The translations under genes were made by a program, and so were the position numbers. This document shows, piece after piece, positions 1 through 12,480 of a stretch of 64,000 nucleotides of DNA (its first letter is position 1; every line of letters starts with the position of its first letter). The notes beneath the pieces are model-generated. The model ran no database searches and was not told the DNA's origin. It was given only the letters and a program-made list of their open reading frames with translations. Where the stretch lies: NCBI GenBank assembly GCA_033026295.1, contig CM065171.1:3923957-3987956 (forward strand), in the 5' to 3' direction. This DNA is from Channa striata (taxonomy: Eukaryota; Chordata; Actinopteri; Anabantiformes; Channidae).

Positions 1-1789
1 ACTTGGAAGTCAAAGGAGGCTGACAAGAATCAAATTCCTTTCTTGCTTCGCTGTGTGTCTGAATTCAGCCGAGCTTTCGTCATCCCTCTCGCTGCGTCTC
101 TTGCACTGTCAGTCTGTCTATCAGCACTCTTTCATCTCCCATTTCTCTTACCTTACCTTTTGCCTTGCCTCACTCTTCCATTAACTTTTTTTTTTCCCAG
201 TAACTTGACATTTTTACATTGTGCCGCTTTCAAATAATTCATGCTTTCTACTGACATTCTGCTCTTCTACTGTGCCTTTGTGATACCGCAGTTTTCTATC
301 AAGCTTTCTTATGACATGCATTGAGATGTGTTGATACCTGCGTGGGTGTGCAACAACACTATCCCCACCTTCTTGAATCATTTCATGTCAAGTCCTCACC
401 TTGAGCAAGAAGAAATTAGCTGTTGTCGAGCACGGGAGATGCTGCACTTCTCTAATTGCCTTGTCAAGGCTGAGGTGTCCCTTTGTGATGAGTACCCCAC
501 ACTTGATTATGCTGCTCCGGCAATGGCAGCTTTAAGCCACACTGAGTGTGCACGTTGGTTGTTAGCCCTCTTCCTCTCAACTTTCCTTCAATTACCTGCA
601 AGCTGATTTAGGCCGCTCCAGCTGCAGGATGAGTTGCTGCTGCACTTCAGCTACGATTCAATTAATTTTAATACATTGGCCAGGCAATTGACCAGAAAGA
701 ACAGAGTAAATTTGATATATCAGTTCAATTCAAAAGCTCCCTCTTTTGTTTAACTTACCCGTTGTCGCCTTTAGGCTCTACTCCCCCACTTACCCATGAA
801 TCTTGATCTACCTCATTCATTCCAGTCTCTCATTTACTGTCCCACCTGGGACCCTAACCTTTTTTTTTTCTTTATTTTACTCATCTCAGTCTTTCAATTT
901 CCAGCCTTCAGGTTGTCCCCACAGGGAATTTCTATCTTTCATGAACTCCAATGTATGCTAATCCTCTCACCACCAGTCTTTCCTTTCACATGTGCACGGT
1001 GGCAGCCGTATACAGTACGATGGGGCCGGCAGTGCATTCAAAACTGTAAATCTGCATGAATCTGACAATTAAATATCTAATTCCAGACCAGCCAATGTGT
1101 TGATTGTACATGTGTAGGCATAAACAGAAAAGTCTCAGACAAACACCAAGAACAATTTAAACGTTCGACTGGCCAGCCTTCCTGGCATAGCTGAAGGAGC
1201 CTTTTTGTCAAGATTGACGTGACATTTTCCCAGGAGATGAAGACGGACTTCAGAGGTCTCAAAGGAGGAATGCAGGGGAGATGTGAAGCCAGCAAAGATT
1301 CTGAAGCGAGGGAGAGAGCAACAATGAGATTTGAGAGCCAAAGGTAAGGCAGCAAAGAAAAAAATAGAATGAGATGAAGAGAGCAGAAAATGGAGGAAGT
1401 GAACGGTTGAGTCAGAGACACAAGACAGGGGAGATAAATGGAAAGTGTAATTTAGAACAAAGCTGAGATGAAGGCCAATTTGTGAAAAGGAGGACAAATG
1501 GACAGTGGTGAGAAGAATGTAAGCATGGATTTTAATATGGACCATGGGACATGGTACAGGACACTAGACAGAACCACATGTCAAGCTGTGTTAGTGAAGG
1601 ACTCTACATCCTGAGATATGAATAAAACCTATAAACATGGATAAACTGGCCACATGTTCTAAACAGGTACTCACACAATAAAAATCTCTACATTTAATAA
1701 TTAGAGCTTTGAGCACCTTCTCTTTGCTGCAGTGGCTCAGGTTAAATATATGAACATGTCCTTTTTAACCAAAAAATTTGTCTTTATAA

Positions 1790-1860
1790 TCTCAATGTAA
1801 AGTACCTTGAGATGACTTTGTTGTGAATTGGCGCTAAATAAATAAAGTTGAATTGAATCG
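1790..1860 (+). repeat. 3' end of a fish interspersed repeat
   Basis: The motif ACCTTGAGATGACTTTGTTG, then AATTGGCGCTAAATAAATAA and a GAATTGAAT tail, is the typical 3' end of a very common teleost repeat. The same family has a longer copy at 38555-38765. Only the tail is recognisable here. Confidence 0.6.
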
Positions 1861-2650
1861 AAAGTCTATCTACTCTGACGTAGGACCTACAAAGAACTGC
1901 ATGGTTTTTTTAAGAACTGCATAAACATTCCTCCCGTCTGAAAGCACCTAATAACTGCTGACCTTTCTTATGATTAGTGATGTCCAAAACACAACTGACC
2001 TACGCTCTGTACGGTCCCTGAATGAGTCCACTCAGGCTGACGGCATGATCACACTATTTTTTCAATGTGAAGTCCGCACACATAGGCAAGTCAAAGGTCC
2101 ATTTATAGCCAGAAGACAGTAAATGTTTGCGATTTTCAGGTGTCAGGGAGACACTGGGAACTAAATTCTGTTGTCAAAAATGTTGTTTTTTCTCATCTAA
2201 GGTTTGACCTGCCAAATACGAAAAAGCTATGGGGGTGTCAAAAAGGAAACTGGCTACAGAAAAGAGAGTGTGCGGTTGGCTCGGAAGACTAGCTGCAACA
2301 GGTTGCCAGTCCAATAGGGGACACCTTCATCGGGGCTGGCTTATACGTGCTCTGGGTGTATTAGGTTAGGACACGACTTTGCTCTTAAAAGGCTTATCCA
2401 CATGATCAGGCTTCTTTTCTGCTACTCATACGTAATTCATTACCTCCTACTCGGAGATAGTCAAGACACAGAGAGATGGAGAGAGACTCAGAGCGATGCA
2501 GTGATGGGAGTACGTGTGTGCTTTTTGTGCAAGGAGAACTTGATCTCCCGCTGAGTTGGGGGCTCTTAAATATAAGAAAATAACCTCCTTTGCTGATGGC
2601 CTGAGGATACGCAGAAGTCAAACTGCGAGCATATGGACTACATAAACAGC

Positions 2651-2654
<4 letters not shown>

Positions 2655-2684
<30 letters not shown>
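2655..2684. repeat. (AC)15 microsatellite
   Basis: Uninterrupted AC dinucleotide run of about 15 units. A shorter CA run follows at 2701-2710. Confidence 0.95.
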
Positions 2685-2685
<1 letters not shown>

Positions 2686-3261
2686 ACCTACAGTATTACC
2701 CACACACACAGAGAAGCAGTCAGACGTACACTAATGCCCATAAGAGTTATCCTGTGTACCATTCAGCAGGCAGAGCGGGGATCGCCTTATATAAACTATA
2801 TAAATTTGTCAGCTAGGTAGCCAGAGCCAGCAGCAGTTCCTATTCGAAAACTGTTACAGTGCTAAACTGACGGGTGGGTGGAAACGGCTACAAGACAGCT
2901 CTGTGGAATTTGAATGTAGAGCCAAAGTGAATGCATTTGTGTGTGCCGTTGCTTCCAAGATTCCTTTTCTGCCGTTCATGTTCTTTATTCACCAAGTCGG
3001 CCCTCCTCTGTGATAGCGGCACTGTATGAACACATATTTCAACTAAAGCATCGCAATATGTTCCTCGTGGTTCAAGGGAAGACTTAACAACAAACACACA
3101 ATGCTGCCAGGCCTTATCTGACCCCCTGCTGGCAAATGTTTTTCATTCTGAATGGGTGTTGTAATTGCACAAATTTAACTTGTCTCGTTAATTTGACTAT
3201 TGATTGGACAAGCGTTGGCCTCTGGCTAGTAGTCATTGCATGGATGTTTGCAAGCGTCCGA

Positions 3262-3265
<4 letters not shown>

Positions 3266-3306
<41 letters not shown>

Positions 3307-3308
3307 GG
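3266..3308. repeat. Compound (GT)n(GA)n microsatellite
   Basis: About 15 GT units pass directly into about six GA units. It creates low-complexity open frames on both strands that are not genes. Confidence 0.95.
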
Positions 3309-6300
3309 AGTGTGCCGTGTTTGCTCAATCACCTCAGAGCAGGTCTAACACTTTCAGCAATGTTTGTCGCCGTAATGATTCGTGTCCAGAAAGATCAACA
3401 ATAACTGACAATCAATCTCACTAATACAGTCGAGGTCAGCGTGGCATTGCTGATCAGGCCACGCTGTCATGGTGCCAAGTGAGCCCGTTTTATTGTATTT
3501 AATGTGGCACCATGAATCTTGATAAAGCTAAAGGTTCAGATGCAATATCCTTTGTCTTGCTAATATAAAGCATATGTAGTGCATGTTTATGAACACCCAT
3601 AAAACAACTTATACAAAGTTCAATAGAAGACAAAGACTACTAAATATGTAACCGTGGCCAGTAGCGATGTAGCTTAGCTTAGCATAAAGACAGAATACAG
3701 GGGTCTGGCTCCACCTAAAGGCAGCAAAATATACCTACCTGCACCTTTAAAGCTCACTGCATAACATTTTACATGGCACCCTGCTCCACCAAGACCTTCC
3801 TCTCCCTCCTCTGCTGTGCTCTGCTACAAAAGGCTATGCTCTGTAGCACTTAGTCATAGATATCAAGTTGCAATAATTAACAATTCTTTAAAATGTGCTA
3901 ATTAAGGAGAGACAGGAGAACGTTTCTGATTGGTTAGAAGTGTGAGCCTCACTCTGTGCACTGCTGCCAGTGCTGTGGACTGAGTCTGGATCCCAGGAGG
4001 CTTCGACTCCGCACAGTATACATTTCGATGCTTATATAATATATATATGAAAATATATAAAAAGAAATAGCAGTTTTACAACGAGATCTGTACTTAGCAA
4101 TTTTTTTGGCTGCTGGTTCCCTTTTTGTATACTGTGTAAGAACATGGAAAAATGTCAAAATATCGCTTCAAGTAATCCAAAAATATGGGCTACGAGCATG
4201 TTAATCGCTGAACTTAAAGATCCATTCTTTGCTAGCTGACAGGCAGTAGAAAAGAAAAAGAAAAATTCAGTTTAATATGTGCAAAATATGTCTTTTCATG
4301 ACACACTGTAAAAGAAATGTACCGCTCATTGACATGCATTCGTTTTACTGGGGCCACCATTTCCAAAATCATTCAAATCACTTTAAAAATCCTCCATAAT
4401 TTAACAGAAGCAGACATCACTTCCAAGCAACACCAATTTGTGCTGCTTGTAAATTTAAGCAATTTTCTCCACATGTGTTCACAATATCAAAGGGTCAAAT
4501 AAAACCGCTAGAAAACGTTTGTGAAAGTCTTACAAATCACATGTATGACTGAGAGGTGACGATCCTTGTTCCTCACATTTTTAACTGACTGTTACCGAGG
4601 TATAAATACATGCATATAATGGATCTGATCACCATAAGGAAACAGGCCCAGAGGTGGTGACAGGTGGTAGTGACAACGCCAGTCAGACAGGTGGCTGCGC
4701 ATCTCTAGGACAGTGTCTCACCTGTCAAAAATGTAACGTCAAAACAGAAGCAAGAAAAAGTGTTCGCTGGAAACTTACCTAGAGAAAGTGATGCATATTT
4801 CATTTTCCTGAACCAAATCTTATCTTGAGCTTGTTAATAAAAAAGCAAAGCAGCTTTTGGAAACGACTGGATGAAAACTAATGACAACGCTTGGGTAAAT
4901 TAACATGCAAATACGGTTTGCTGGAAAGTTGGCTGTATATTTGCTTTTTGTTATGCAGTTTTCATTACAGAAGTCTCTAGTCTATATCAGTAATCACAAT
5001 AAGTTATTTACCTAAAGCAAACACAATTCCTGAAAATTACCACAAGTGTTTGCACACCAAAGCGGATTCTGGTACAGTACAGTGGTGTTTGTTTGCAGTA
5101 GGAGTTGAACTTTTATGATCGCTGGTGTTAAAAGGTTACTTTACACTCATGAATAAAACATGTTCAATGAAATGAATATTGTTGTTAGAACTGCAGCTCT
5201 TTGTGGTGGGAATTTGGACGAGATCCATGCATGAAAATGTATAACAGGAGCTTAGCTTGGAACAAACTGACCCCGAACTGTTAACAAAGATGGCTGTCCT
5301 AAGCTCGGAACGTCTTTATGAAAAGTTAAGGCTTCACAAATTAATAAACAACATTTACATGCTAGTGAAAAGAAATGGATTTAAAGCGGCATGCGGTGAT
5401 CTGGTATTACCTAGAACTCACCAGAGGTCAGCTTAGGTATGGGTATTATTATGTCCTACGCACACACACACACTCACACTCACACACACACTATAGCAGC
5501 CCTGTGTTATAACCATGTAATCTCTTCCTCCCCAGCGGCTGAAGATTGGATGTAGTACACAGCTATGTTCCCGTCTGTGTGCGTGTGTGCGCATGTGTGT
5601 GTCTGCGTGTGCTCAAGTGCCTTACACCTTCTCTGGCTTACACAGCAGGGCTGGCTTGGTACAGCTGCCCTGCAGCAGGATAAAGGGCGGATGAGTGGGC
5701 GGCTTTGGAACAGAAAAACCAGCATCTCAATAAGAAGCTGAAGGTCTGTGTGTGGAAATGTGAGTACTGAAAAAAGTCTGATCAGGCTCGACGGCAGCAT
5801 CACTTAACAAAGCTTAATAATAAGGTGAGCACCGTTGTGTGTGCGTCATATGATAAAGATGGTGTGTGCCACTTTGACGTCCGTAATCAGGTTGTACAGC
5901 TGTCTGACCTGACATTTCTTTTTATCCTCTTCCTCAATCCATACTTCACCTTTTCTCTCTTTGACTCCCTCTGTATCCTGAAACTATTATTTTAGTATTC
6001 TTTTCAAATTAAACTTTGAACTTCAAGGCTTGTACTTACAGTACATTCATTTCTGGATGGGACCTCCAGCATTCGGTTCACGGCTTGATTGAATCACCCC
6101 TGTTTTTTTTTTATTGGACTTGTAATAATTCGTCAATCCAAGATGGCTCTCCACACAGCAGTGCGAGCAAGATGCTTTACAGTAAGCATGGTTGGAAATC
6201 ATTTTTTTTTTGTTCCACTGTGCTCCACTAATTCTATTTAGTCCAAAAAAAAAACAACAAAGTATTATAATCTTGTTATATTTTCACACAGCATGTGTCC

Positions 6301-7760
6301 CAGTTGGACTTACAGTTTACAGAACACTCAGTACTTTCATCCGTTCCGTCTATTTTCTGTCTCTCAAGTTTACTGTGAAGTATACAGTTGCTTGAATGGA
6401 TGGATTATGCAACTGAGAGTGCCAATGTTTTTATAAAGAATCCGATATTGCCCATTCGGTTTTATCTCTGACTGTGCTTGGTAAATATGTTTTTTAATAT
6501 ATATACCTAGAGAAGCCTCTGCACTACTGTGCTTGCCATCTAGGAATCTGTATATCACATGTTGTGGTGATTAAGCTATGTGATGTGGTGTCAAGGTAGC
6601 GTTCACATGTAAAACTGCAGAAGTTTGTTACACTACATAATCCAAAAACATAAACAAAACTACAACAAAAACGTTACTTTGGGTTTTTACCATAATTCTA
6701 GAGACACAACTATTGGTACAACAAGGGGTCAAAAACGATCATGGCACGTGACTAATGCAGCTTTGATCCGTTCTGAGACAGTTATTCAGATCCATTGTCT
6801 TCTATTATTAAAAGCAGAATTTTGCACGTGCAGCTGCTTCTGATGACTTTTAAAGCCTTGCAAACTAACTGCTGCTAGTTCCCTGTGTTTGAAGGTAGTC
6901 TCCTCAGTCCACCATTTCTGGAAAAGAAAGGTCCTCAGCAATTTATTGGAAATGTTGCCACCTTCTTCCTAAATCAGTCCTGGGTTTTACTTCCAAACAC
7001 ACTAATGTATCTAGGAGTTGCCTGATCCTGTCTGATCACTCCTTCAGCACTGTGCCCCACAGTCCAAAGCCGAAGCCCCCAAATTCCCTCCTATGTTCTG
7101 CCCCGCTCTGCACGGTCTGTTATTACGACCTACTGCAATGATGCTCCAAACTTGAGACCATTTGTGGGAATAGAGATGGTTGAAATTCAGCTTCCATCTC
7201 TAGATATTGAAGGTGCACATCAATATATATAGATGTCCATACTTTAATGCAGTCATATTAAGCCTGAGCCTAGTTTAGGCTTCCAGATAAATGTGTTACA
7301 TGCAAGTAGGCGAACCCTGAAACAAGTTAATTAGAGCTCTAAATATGTACAGCCTGACTCTAATTACACTCTGTGCAGTGACAAATCAGCGTTTACTCCA
7401 CTAACAAAGTCATTAACTCTTTAGGATCCAATAACACAGGTTGGCTGGCTTTCAAATGCACACACAGACCCCCTGACACTAAGCACAAACCAAAATGAAA
7501 CAATTCAGGATTTACACTGCAAACCTGCTCATAACACACACACACACACACATATACAACACATCCGGCTCTTCAGGCGGACCTCACCTCCCACATATAT
7601 TACTTTGGCAGTGATGGAACAACAGCATCTCTCCCAAGAGAGAGGACCGATGCAGGGAAGAAACAGCAAGAGAGACAAGGAGGCGTTAGTCTCTCAGATT
7701 AAAACACTAAATATACCAAGATGTTCAAGACATTTTGTTCTCTTTCCGTCTGTCTATAAT

Positions 7761-7783
7761 GCCTGCCTGCCTGCCTGCCTGCC
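7761..7783. repeat. (GCCT)n tetranucleotide repeat
   Basis: Five to six GCCT units in tandem, read as ACLPACLPA in one frame. The open frame through it is not a gene. Confidence 0.9.
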
Positions 7784-8379
7784 AGCCTGACGCCCTTAAT
7801 TCAACAGGCTTTATTGTCTTCAAAGTTCCGCAATATGGCCACAGAAACCGTGTAAAAGACCAGAGTTTCCTTTATGAGGCAGAGATGCAAACCTGCAGAG
7901 TTTTTGAGGTCTTTTCAACAAAGTGTACTCAATCTAACCTCCACTGTCATAGTAAGAACTGTAGTGGGAGTCGGTGTGAGCGACGGATCGCTTCCCTTCT
8001 AAAACAGCACGCTTTAATGGAAATCTAAATAGTGCACATCAAAGTGCGTGAAGTGTCACATGCAATAAGATTAAAATCAACGAGTTCGTGCAATTGCGTA
8101 ATAGTGATTGCTGCTGCCTAATCCTCGGGTCGTGGAAAGTTAATACATTCAGCCTGAATTGGATTTTTGTTCTTGTCTAGTATCAATCTTTAGTCCTCAG
8201 GCTACAAGTAAAAAATAGGAATTAGAAGGTGACACACAGTTTATTCAAATGCTGTTTGGTTTAAGTCGGCATAGTCCTGTTTTTTACCTTCTTTTGTTCT
8301 TTTCATTGTCCTCTCTGAAGACCCCGCCAAAGTAAAACACAACTGCACATTATTGCTAAATATTTATTTGATGCTCTGT

Positions 8380-8640
8380 GGCATAGTGTGTGTGTGTGTG
8401 TTTGTGTGTGTTTGTCTGCGTGTGTACATGTCTTTATTATCTTGTGTGGACAAATTTGAGGACATTTTGGCTGGTCCACTAAATTTCAAATGGCTTTTTA
8501 AGGGTCAAGAGTGGGTTTAATGGTCAGGGATTAGATTAGGTATTTTAAGGTTAGAGTTTATAGAGATGTGAATTGATCTGCACTGGAAACAGGGTGTGTC
8601 AGGGCCACGGATCCCCACAAATCTTGCATTAAGTGCCTCC
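8380..8640 (+). repeat. Fish interspersed repeat starting in a GT-rich stretch
   Basis: A GTGTGTGTGTTTGTGTGTG stretch leads into TGTGTGGACAAATTTGAGGA, then TTTCAAATGGCTTTTTAAGG and repeated TTAGATTAGG/AAGGTTAGAG units. This order is familiar from a dispersed teleost repeat. I cannot name the family with certainty. Confidence 0.4.
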
Positions 8641-8711
8641 TTTAACCATACTCTAAACATCATTGATCGATGATGATCATCGATCCCCGGTCCCTGCTTG
8701 CTGCGTGTTAA

Positions 8712-8840
8712 AGCGTCTTTGGGCATGACTCTGAACCCCATGTTGCTCCCAGTGGGCCAGATGAGCACCCTGCATGGCGGCCATCGCCATCGTGTGTGTG
8801 TACTAAATTACTCTGAAAGTCACTTTGAATAAAAGCGTGT
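8712..8840 (+). repeat. SINE-like fragment with LINE-type 3' tail
   Basis: GACTCTGAACCCCATGTTGC, the ATGAGCACCCTGCATGGCGG stretch and the end CACTTTGAATAAAAGCGTGT correspond to the body and 3' end of tRNA-derived SINE-like elements in fish. The 3' end resembles the L2 tail also seen at 24910-24940. The tRNA-like head is not recognisable, so this is probably a 5'-truncated copy. Confidence 0.5.
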
Positions 8841-9984
8841 GTCTGTGCTAGCTCGTCCTATAAAGGTCTAACACACTCCACCAGAGCTGTTGCTGGCACA
8901 CTCCTCATGCTAAGTCTTCCATGTCGAGATAGTCATTCTTAGATGCCAAAAATACGTCAATTTACGGCATTAAGATAAAATATTGGATATCATTTGTTGG
9001 TGTTAGGAGAAGCTGCTATTGGTAACCAGGAAGCTACTGGAACTTCTTAGGGAGGTTGAATGTCAGTTGAACAATTGACTTGCAAAAGCTTGTGGAAGAA
9101 AGTGGTTCTTTGTCTGATGTTGTGATTTTCTATTGTAAACTATTGAAATTAAAATTTATGTTCATTGTGTTGTTTACAATGGGTTTTTCTAATCCTCAGT
9201 TTTTGAAAAAAGCAGTACTGCAATATATTGAGTCATCATCGCTGTATTGTGATATGTATCATATCATCAATGGCGTGATGATCTGAAAACCACTTTTCAT
9301 TTGTGGACCAGTTCACCAGTTTGTGCCAACAAACAGAGTAGCATCGTTTTCTCAAAAGGTATTGATCAAATGCTAATTCAAGATTCATTACATTAGAGAT
9401 TTCACGAAATTACAGTAATTTTTTTCCTACAAAACATTGCTGGTTTTAACACAATTTGAATCCTCGTGAAACTAAGGTACACTACAAAAGCTAAAATATA
9501 TGTGGATGTGTATGACTTCAAATTAAAATGTAAATATGAAAAACAGACTCCACTACGCTTTTAATTAAAAGGGGAATTGTGGCACTTCTTTTCTGCATGA
9601 CAAATAGGACTGTAGATGTCACATTTGTAATAAATCAAGTAGTTGGAAAGTCAGAAATTCTATGAGTTATAATCATTGTAATTGTGGACAGACCTCCTGC
9701 TTCCACTGACATGAGTGCATCATGACAAACAGCAGTGACTAATAATCTCTCTCGGTGCACCACTGTATGTGTTATACATGATATATGGTGTATCATTGAT
9801 TTATTTATTTCCTGCAGATACACCATTACAGTCCAATCACATGTCTAACCTTTTAATGAGCATCATCTGTAATGTGTTTAATCTACTGGAATGATTTTAA
9901 ACTAGTTGCTGGTTAAATATATAAAAGTAGAGATGTCCCGATCCAGCCTTTTGGTCTTGATACAGGGAAGTTAAAAGTTGGATA

Positions 9985-10235
9985 GAACTATGACCCCAAA
10001 CACACATCAAAGCTGGTCGTTAAATATTTTTTTTTAAATGGCTTTCACCAAACTCCTCACCTTAATCCTGTCGAAATATGTGGAAACACCAGTCTGTGCC
10101 ACAAACCTAACAAATCTAATTGAGCTCCTCCAACTGTGCCAAGAGGCGTGGTCAAAAGTTTCTCTTCTGAAGAAATTTGCCTGCTCGTCCAAAAAGGTTA
10201 AATTATTTAGATGCAAAGCAAAATCATGTCAGTTA
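9985..10235 (+). mobile_element. Tc1/mariner transposase relic
   Basis: The broken frames read YDPKHTSKLVVK, then PHLNPVEICGN and TNLIELLQLCQEAWSKV. These match, in order, the catalytic-core region of Tc1-like transposases (the DNDPKHT, SPDLNPIE and EEWSKV segments, from memory). The first catalytic Asp context is changed, the SPDLNPIE context is damaged and several frameshifts are needed, so it is inactive. It lies in sense orientation relative to the plus strand and ends about 60 bp from the donor of the laminin G exon. Confidence 0.7.
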
Positions 10236-10297
10236 GAGCTGTCCTCAAACAGTGAAGACCTACGGATCAATGTTATTAGGCTGGAGGAATCTCTTAC

Positions 10298-10512
10298 CAA
10301 TGGCCATAAAGTCCTCGTGGTCCCAGACCTGCAGCTGGGCTAAGGGGCCGCTGTACAGCAACAGTCCATCAACCACGTCTGTAATGAACTCCAGCGACAC
10401 ATGGCTCTCAAAACAGGGCATCATGGGAGGAAACCAGGCATAGCCGTTGCCATGGAAACTGTGCTTGTTCTGCTGGCACTCAGGCCCCTCGAACTGAGCA
10501 GGACACTGGCAC
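10298..10512 (-). CDS. Type III cadherin, internal exon: end of EGF repeat and start of laminin G domain
   Basis: Last exon in the window. The acceptor is TTTCCGTTTCTTCCCAAG and the donor is gtaaga. The first base completes the split Arg codon, and RCQCPAQFEGPEC supplies cysteines 4 to 6 of the EGF repeat. A laminin G domain follows: HSFHGNGYAWFPPMMPCFES, then HVSLEFITDVVDGLLLYSGP, the standard first beta strands of the fold. The exon reads 71 codons after the first base and ends with one base of a split codon. A longer open frame runs past the donor but is intronic. The laminin G domain is only about one third complete here, so the next exon must lie to the left of position 1. A Tc1 relic ends about 60 bp past the donor. 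Confidence 0.95.
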
Positions 10513-11067
10513 CTTGGGAAGAAACGGAAAAGAAGAGCCAAAATTACATAAATTAGAGGATGCAATGAACGTTCTGTACAAGTAGAGAGGGTTAATGTGT
10601 AAAAGCAATAAAAAAAACCTGTGTGTTCTGTTTGTCTTAAGCCAGCCCTGAATCTTTCTTCTCTAAGAGCCCAAACAGAAGCACAAAATAACGTCATAGT
10701 CAGACAAACTGGATGTTGTACTGCAACATATTCTCACTATGTTCACAGAAAACATAAGATGTTTGTAATCATGTACCTAAGAAAAACATACACACATATA
10801 CGTGTTTGCAGTTTAGTTGTAAAGAAACACATACTTTAAGAGACGGCGTTGTTGTTGTGTGGCATTTTCTTTACAACTTGGTTTCTGTTTTTGGCTCCAA
10901 AACCCAGAGCTCTGTGTTCTACTAAAAAATGCAACCCAATTCTGATTCCACCCTCCCTCTTTTTCAAACACTTACTGTATTTTGTTCTTTCAACTATTTT
11001 TTTCCCGCACATTTAGTCTAGTTGTTTTCTCCTCTCTCAGACAGCCTCCCCCTTCGGCGATCTCCCC

Positions 11068-11094
11068 CTCTCTCTCTCTCTCTCTCTCTCTCTC
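11068..11094. repeat. (CT)n microsatellite
   Basis: About 13 CT units, followed 195 bp later by a 17-base poly-C run at 11289-11305. Confidence 0.9.
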
Positions 11095-11288
11095 AGTCTC
11101 ACTCCGTCTGTTTCACTGATGCAGATGTTCTCATTAGTGACAAAACCACAGGGAGAATCACTACACCACTAGGAAACTCCTCTCCCCGCATCCAAGTACT
11201 CATTTGTCCTATTGCTTCCTGTCACAATTTCACCTCCCACCTCCTCTGCTTAGCAAAGTTTCATTCTTGGTGTCTTGAATGCAAGAAT

Positions 11289-11305
11289 CCCCCCCCCCCC
11301 CCCCC
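11289..11305. repeat. Poly-C tract
   Basis: Seventeen consecutive C bases on the plus strand. The length may be uncertain in any assembly. Confidence 0.9.
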
Positions 11306-12129
11306 ACGTCTTTTGTTCACTTCTTGCCCACTTTTTCTTGCATCTTTCATATATTATTTTTGGTACCTTTGTCGCCCATTTTGCATTCTTCAGTTAATGT
11401 ACATTTACAGTTTTAAAGGAGCAGAAGCAGGACTTTTAAATAAAAAAACTAAATTTCCATGTAAGTGCGAATCCGGTGGAGAAAGTAACCACAAAGTGAG
11501 TGGAGTCAGTAGAAACTTGCTGTGCTGAGCTACAGTAAATCCCCAGGGCCACAACATTAGAGGAACATGCAAGAATTTTACTAGTAAATGTAGCCTGTAG
11601 AAAGTAAAATATTCGTGGGACAAGAATTATTACAATATTGTTAATGGCAAAAGAAATACATGTAGTTTTAGAATGTACAAAGTTATATATAATAAAATCC
11701 ATACTAGAGGAGTTAAGTATGTAAGTACATTTGCCCAAATGTTTACTTAAATCCAATTTCATATACATCAGAATTTTTCATGCCCCTATATTGTTTTGAC
11801 AGAATTAGCTGCTATTTACTTTGCAGATGCTGATTCTTTATACAAAACTACTGAATATATTCAAGCAAATAAACCACATCTCAGTAAACGTGATAAACAG
11901 TTTACAGCACAAATTTTTTATTTTTTTTGTGTAGCTAGAATGATTTGTTTTTAATTGCTAGTAACTGTAACAATTTTGTGTATAGAAAAATGAATATTGT
12001 AGATTATTGCTCAGAAATCATGCCTCTGAATTGGTTTGCTGGTTGAATCTGTGCTAAATTAAACGTAATGAAGCCTGAACATTTTAGATTCCTGCAAAAC
12101 CCTTATTAATGAGTCACACACAGAACAAT

Positions 12130-12480
12130 TCTGTTACTTCGTTTACTGCACTTAAGTACATTTTTGGCATTTCTGTACTTTACTTTCACTTTTACTCCAC
12201 TACATTTACAATCAAGGCTGCACCACTTTTTCGTTGCATTAAACCCGGCAGAGGCAGGTTCTGTGTCGGTTCCTCCTTCCATCGGCTAATTTAAAGACTT
12301 ATTTGACACCGTAGCAGGACTCAGTGGGAGCCCATACTGAGAATTTTACTGTTTGTCTTGTTGTGCTGAGTCTGTCTACCGGCATCTGCGTTCACTGCTC
12401 AGCTAAAGCGAAAACCCCCAGACTGGATGGATTTTTCCTTTTTTTAGGACGGTCGTGTACTTGCACTTTTACTAAAGTAT
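12130..12480 (+). repeat. Possible non-autonomous DNA transposon copy
   Basis: TTTACTTTCACTTTTACTCC followed by ACTACATTTACAATCAAGGC, and the end GTACTTGCACTTTTACTAAA, resemble a short teleost element with ends rich in TTTTACTCAAGTAAA-type sequence. A related piece may lie at 15350-15480 (GAGGCGGTGGAAGTAC). I cannot define its ends. Confidence 0.35.

Larger units (their letters stand above)
1..10297 (-). other. Intron after the laminin G exon (partial, at least 10.3 kb)
   Basis: I looked on the minus strand for the continuation of the laminin G domain and found none, so the next exon is outside the window. Recognised content: a repeat 3' end (1790-1860), CA and GT microsatellites, a repeat at 8380-8640, a SINE-like piece (8712-8840) and a Tc1 relic (9985-10235). 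The stretches 1-1789, 3430-7500 and 8850-9980 hold nothing I can assign. Confidence 0.65.

Noticed and set aside
1077..1545. Two overlapping minus-strand frames of 114 and 136 codons
   Set aside because: They owe their length to a purine-rich plus strand. No domain, no conserved pattern and no splice context.
2406..2687. 93-codon minus-strand frame starting with a Val/Cys repeat
   Set aside because: The start is produced by the CA microsatellite, and the rest shows no protein pattern or splice context.
3114..3424. Overlapping frames on both strands across the GT repeat
   Set aside because: Low-complexity artefact of the compound microsatellite.
9929..9960. AGAGATGTCCCGATCC as a hAT terminal repeat
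   Set aside because: It resembles a known hAT end, but no partner end or target duplication could be found.
10034..10343. Plus-strand frame of 101 codons next to the laminin G exon
   Set aside because: The first part is the Tc1 relic and the rest is antisense to the cadherin exon.
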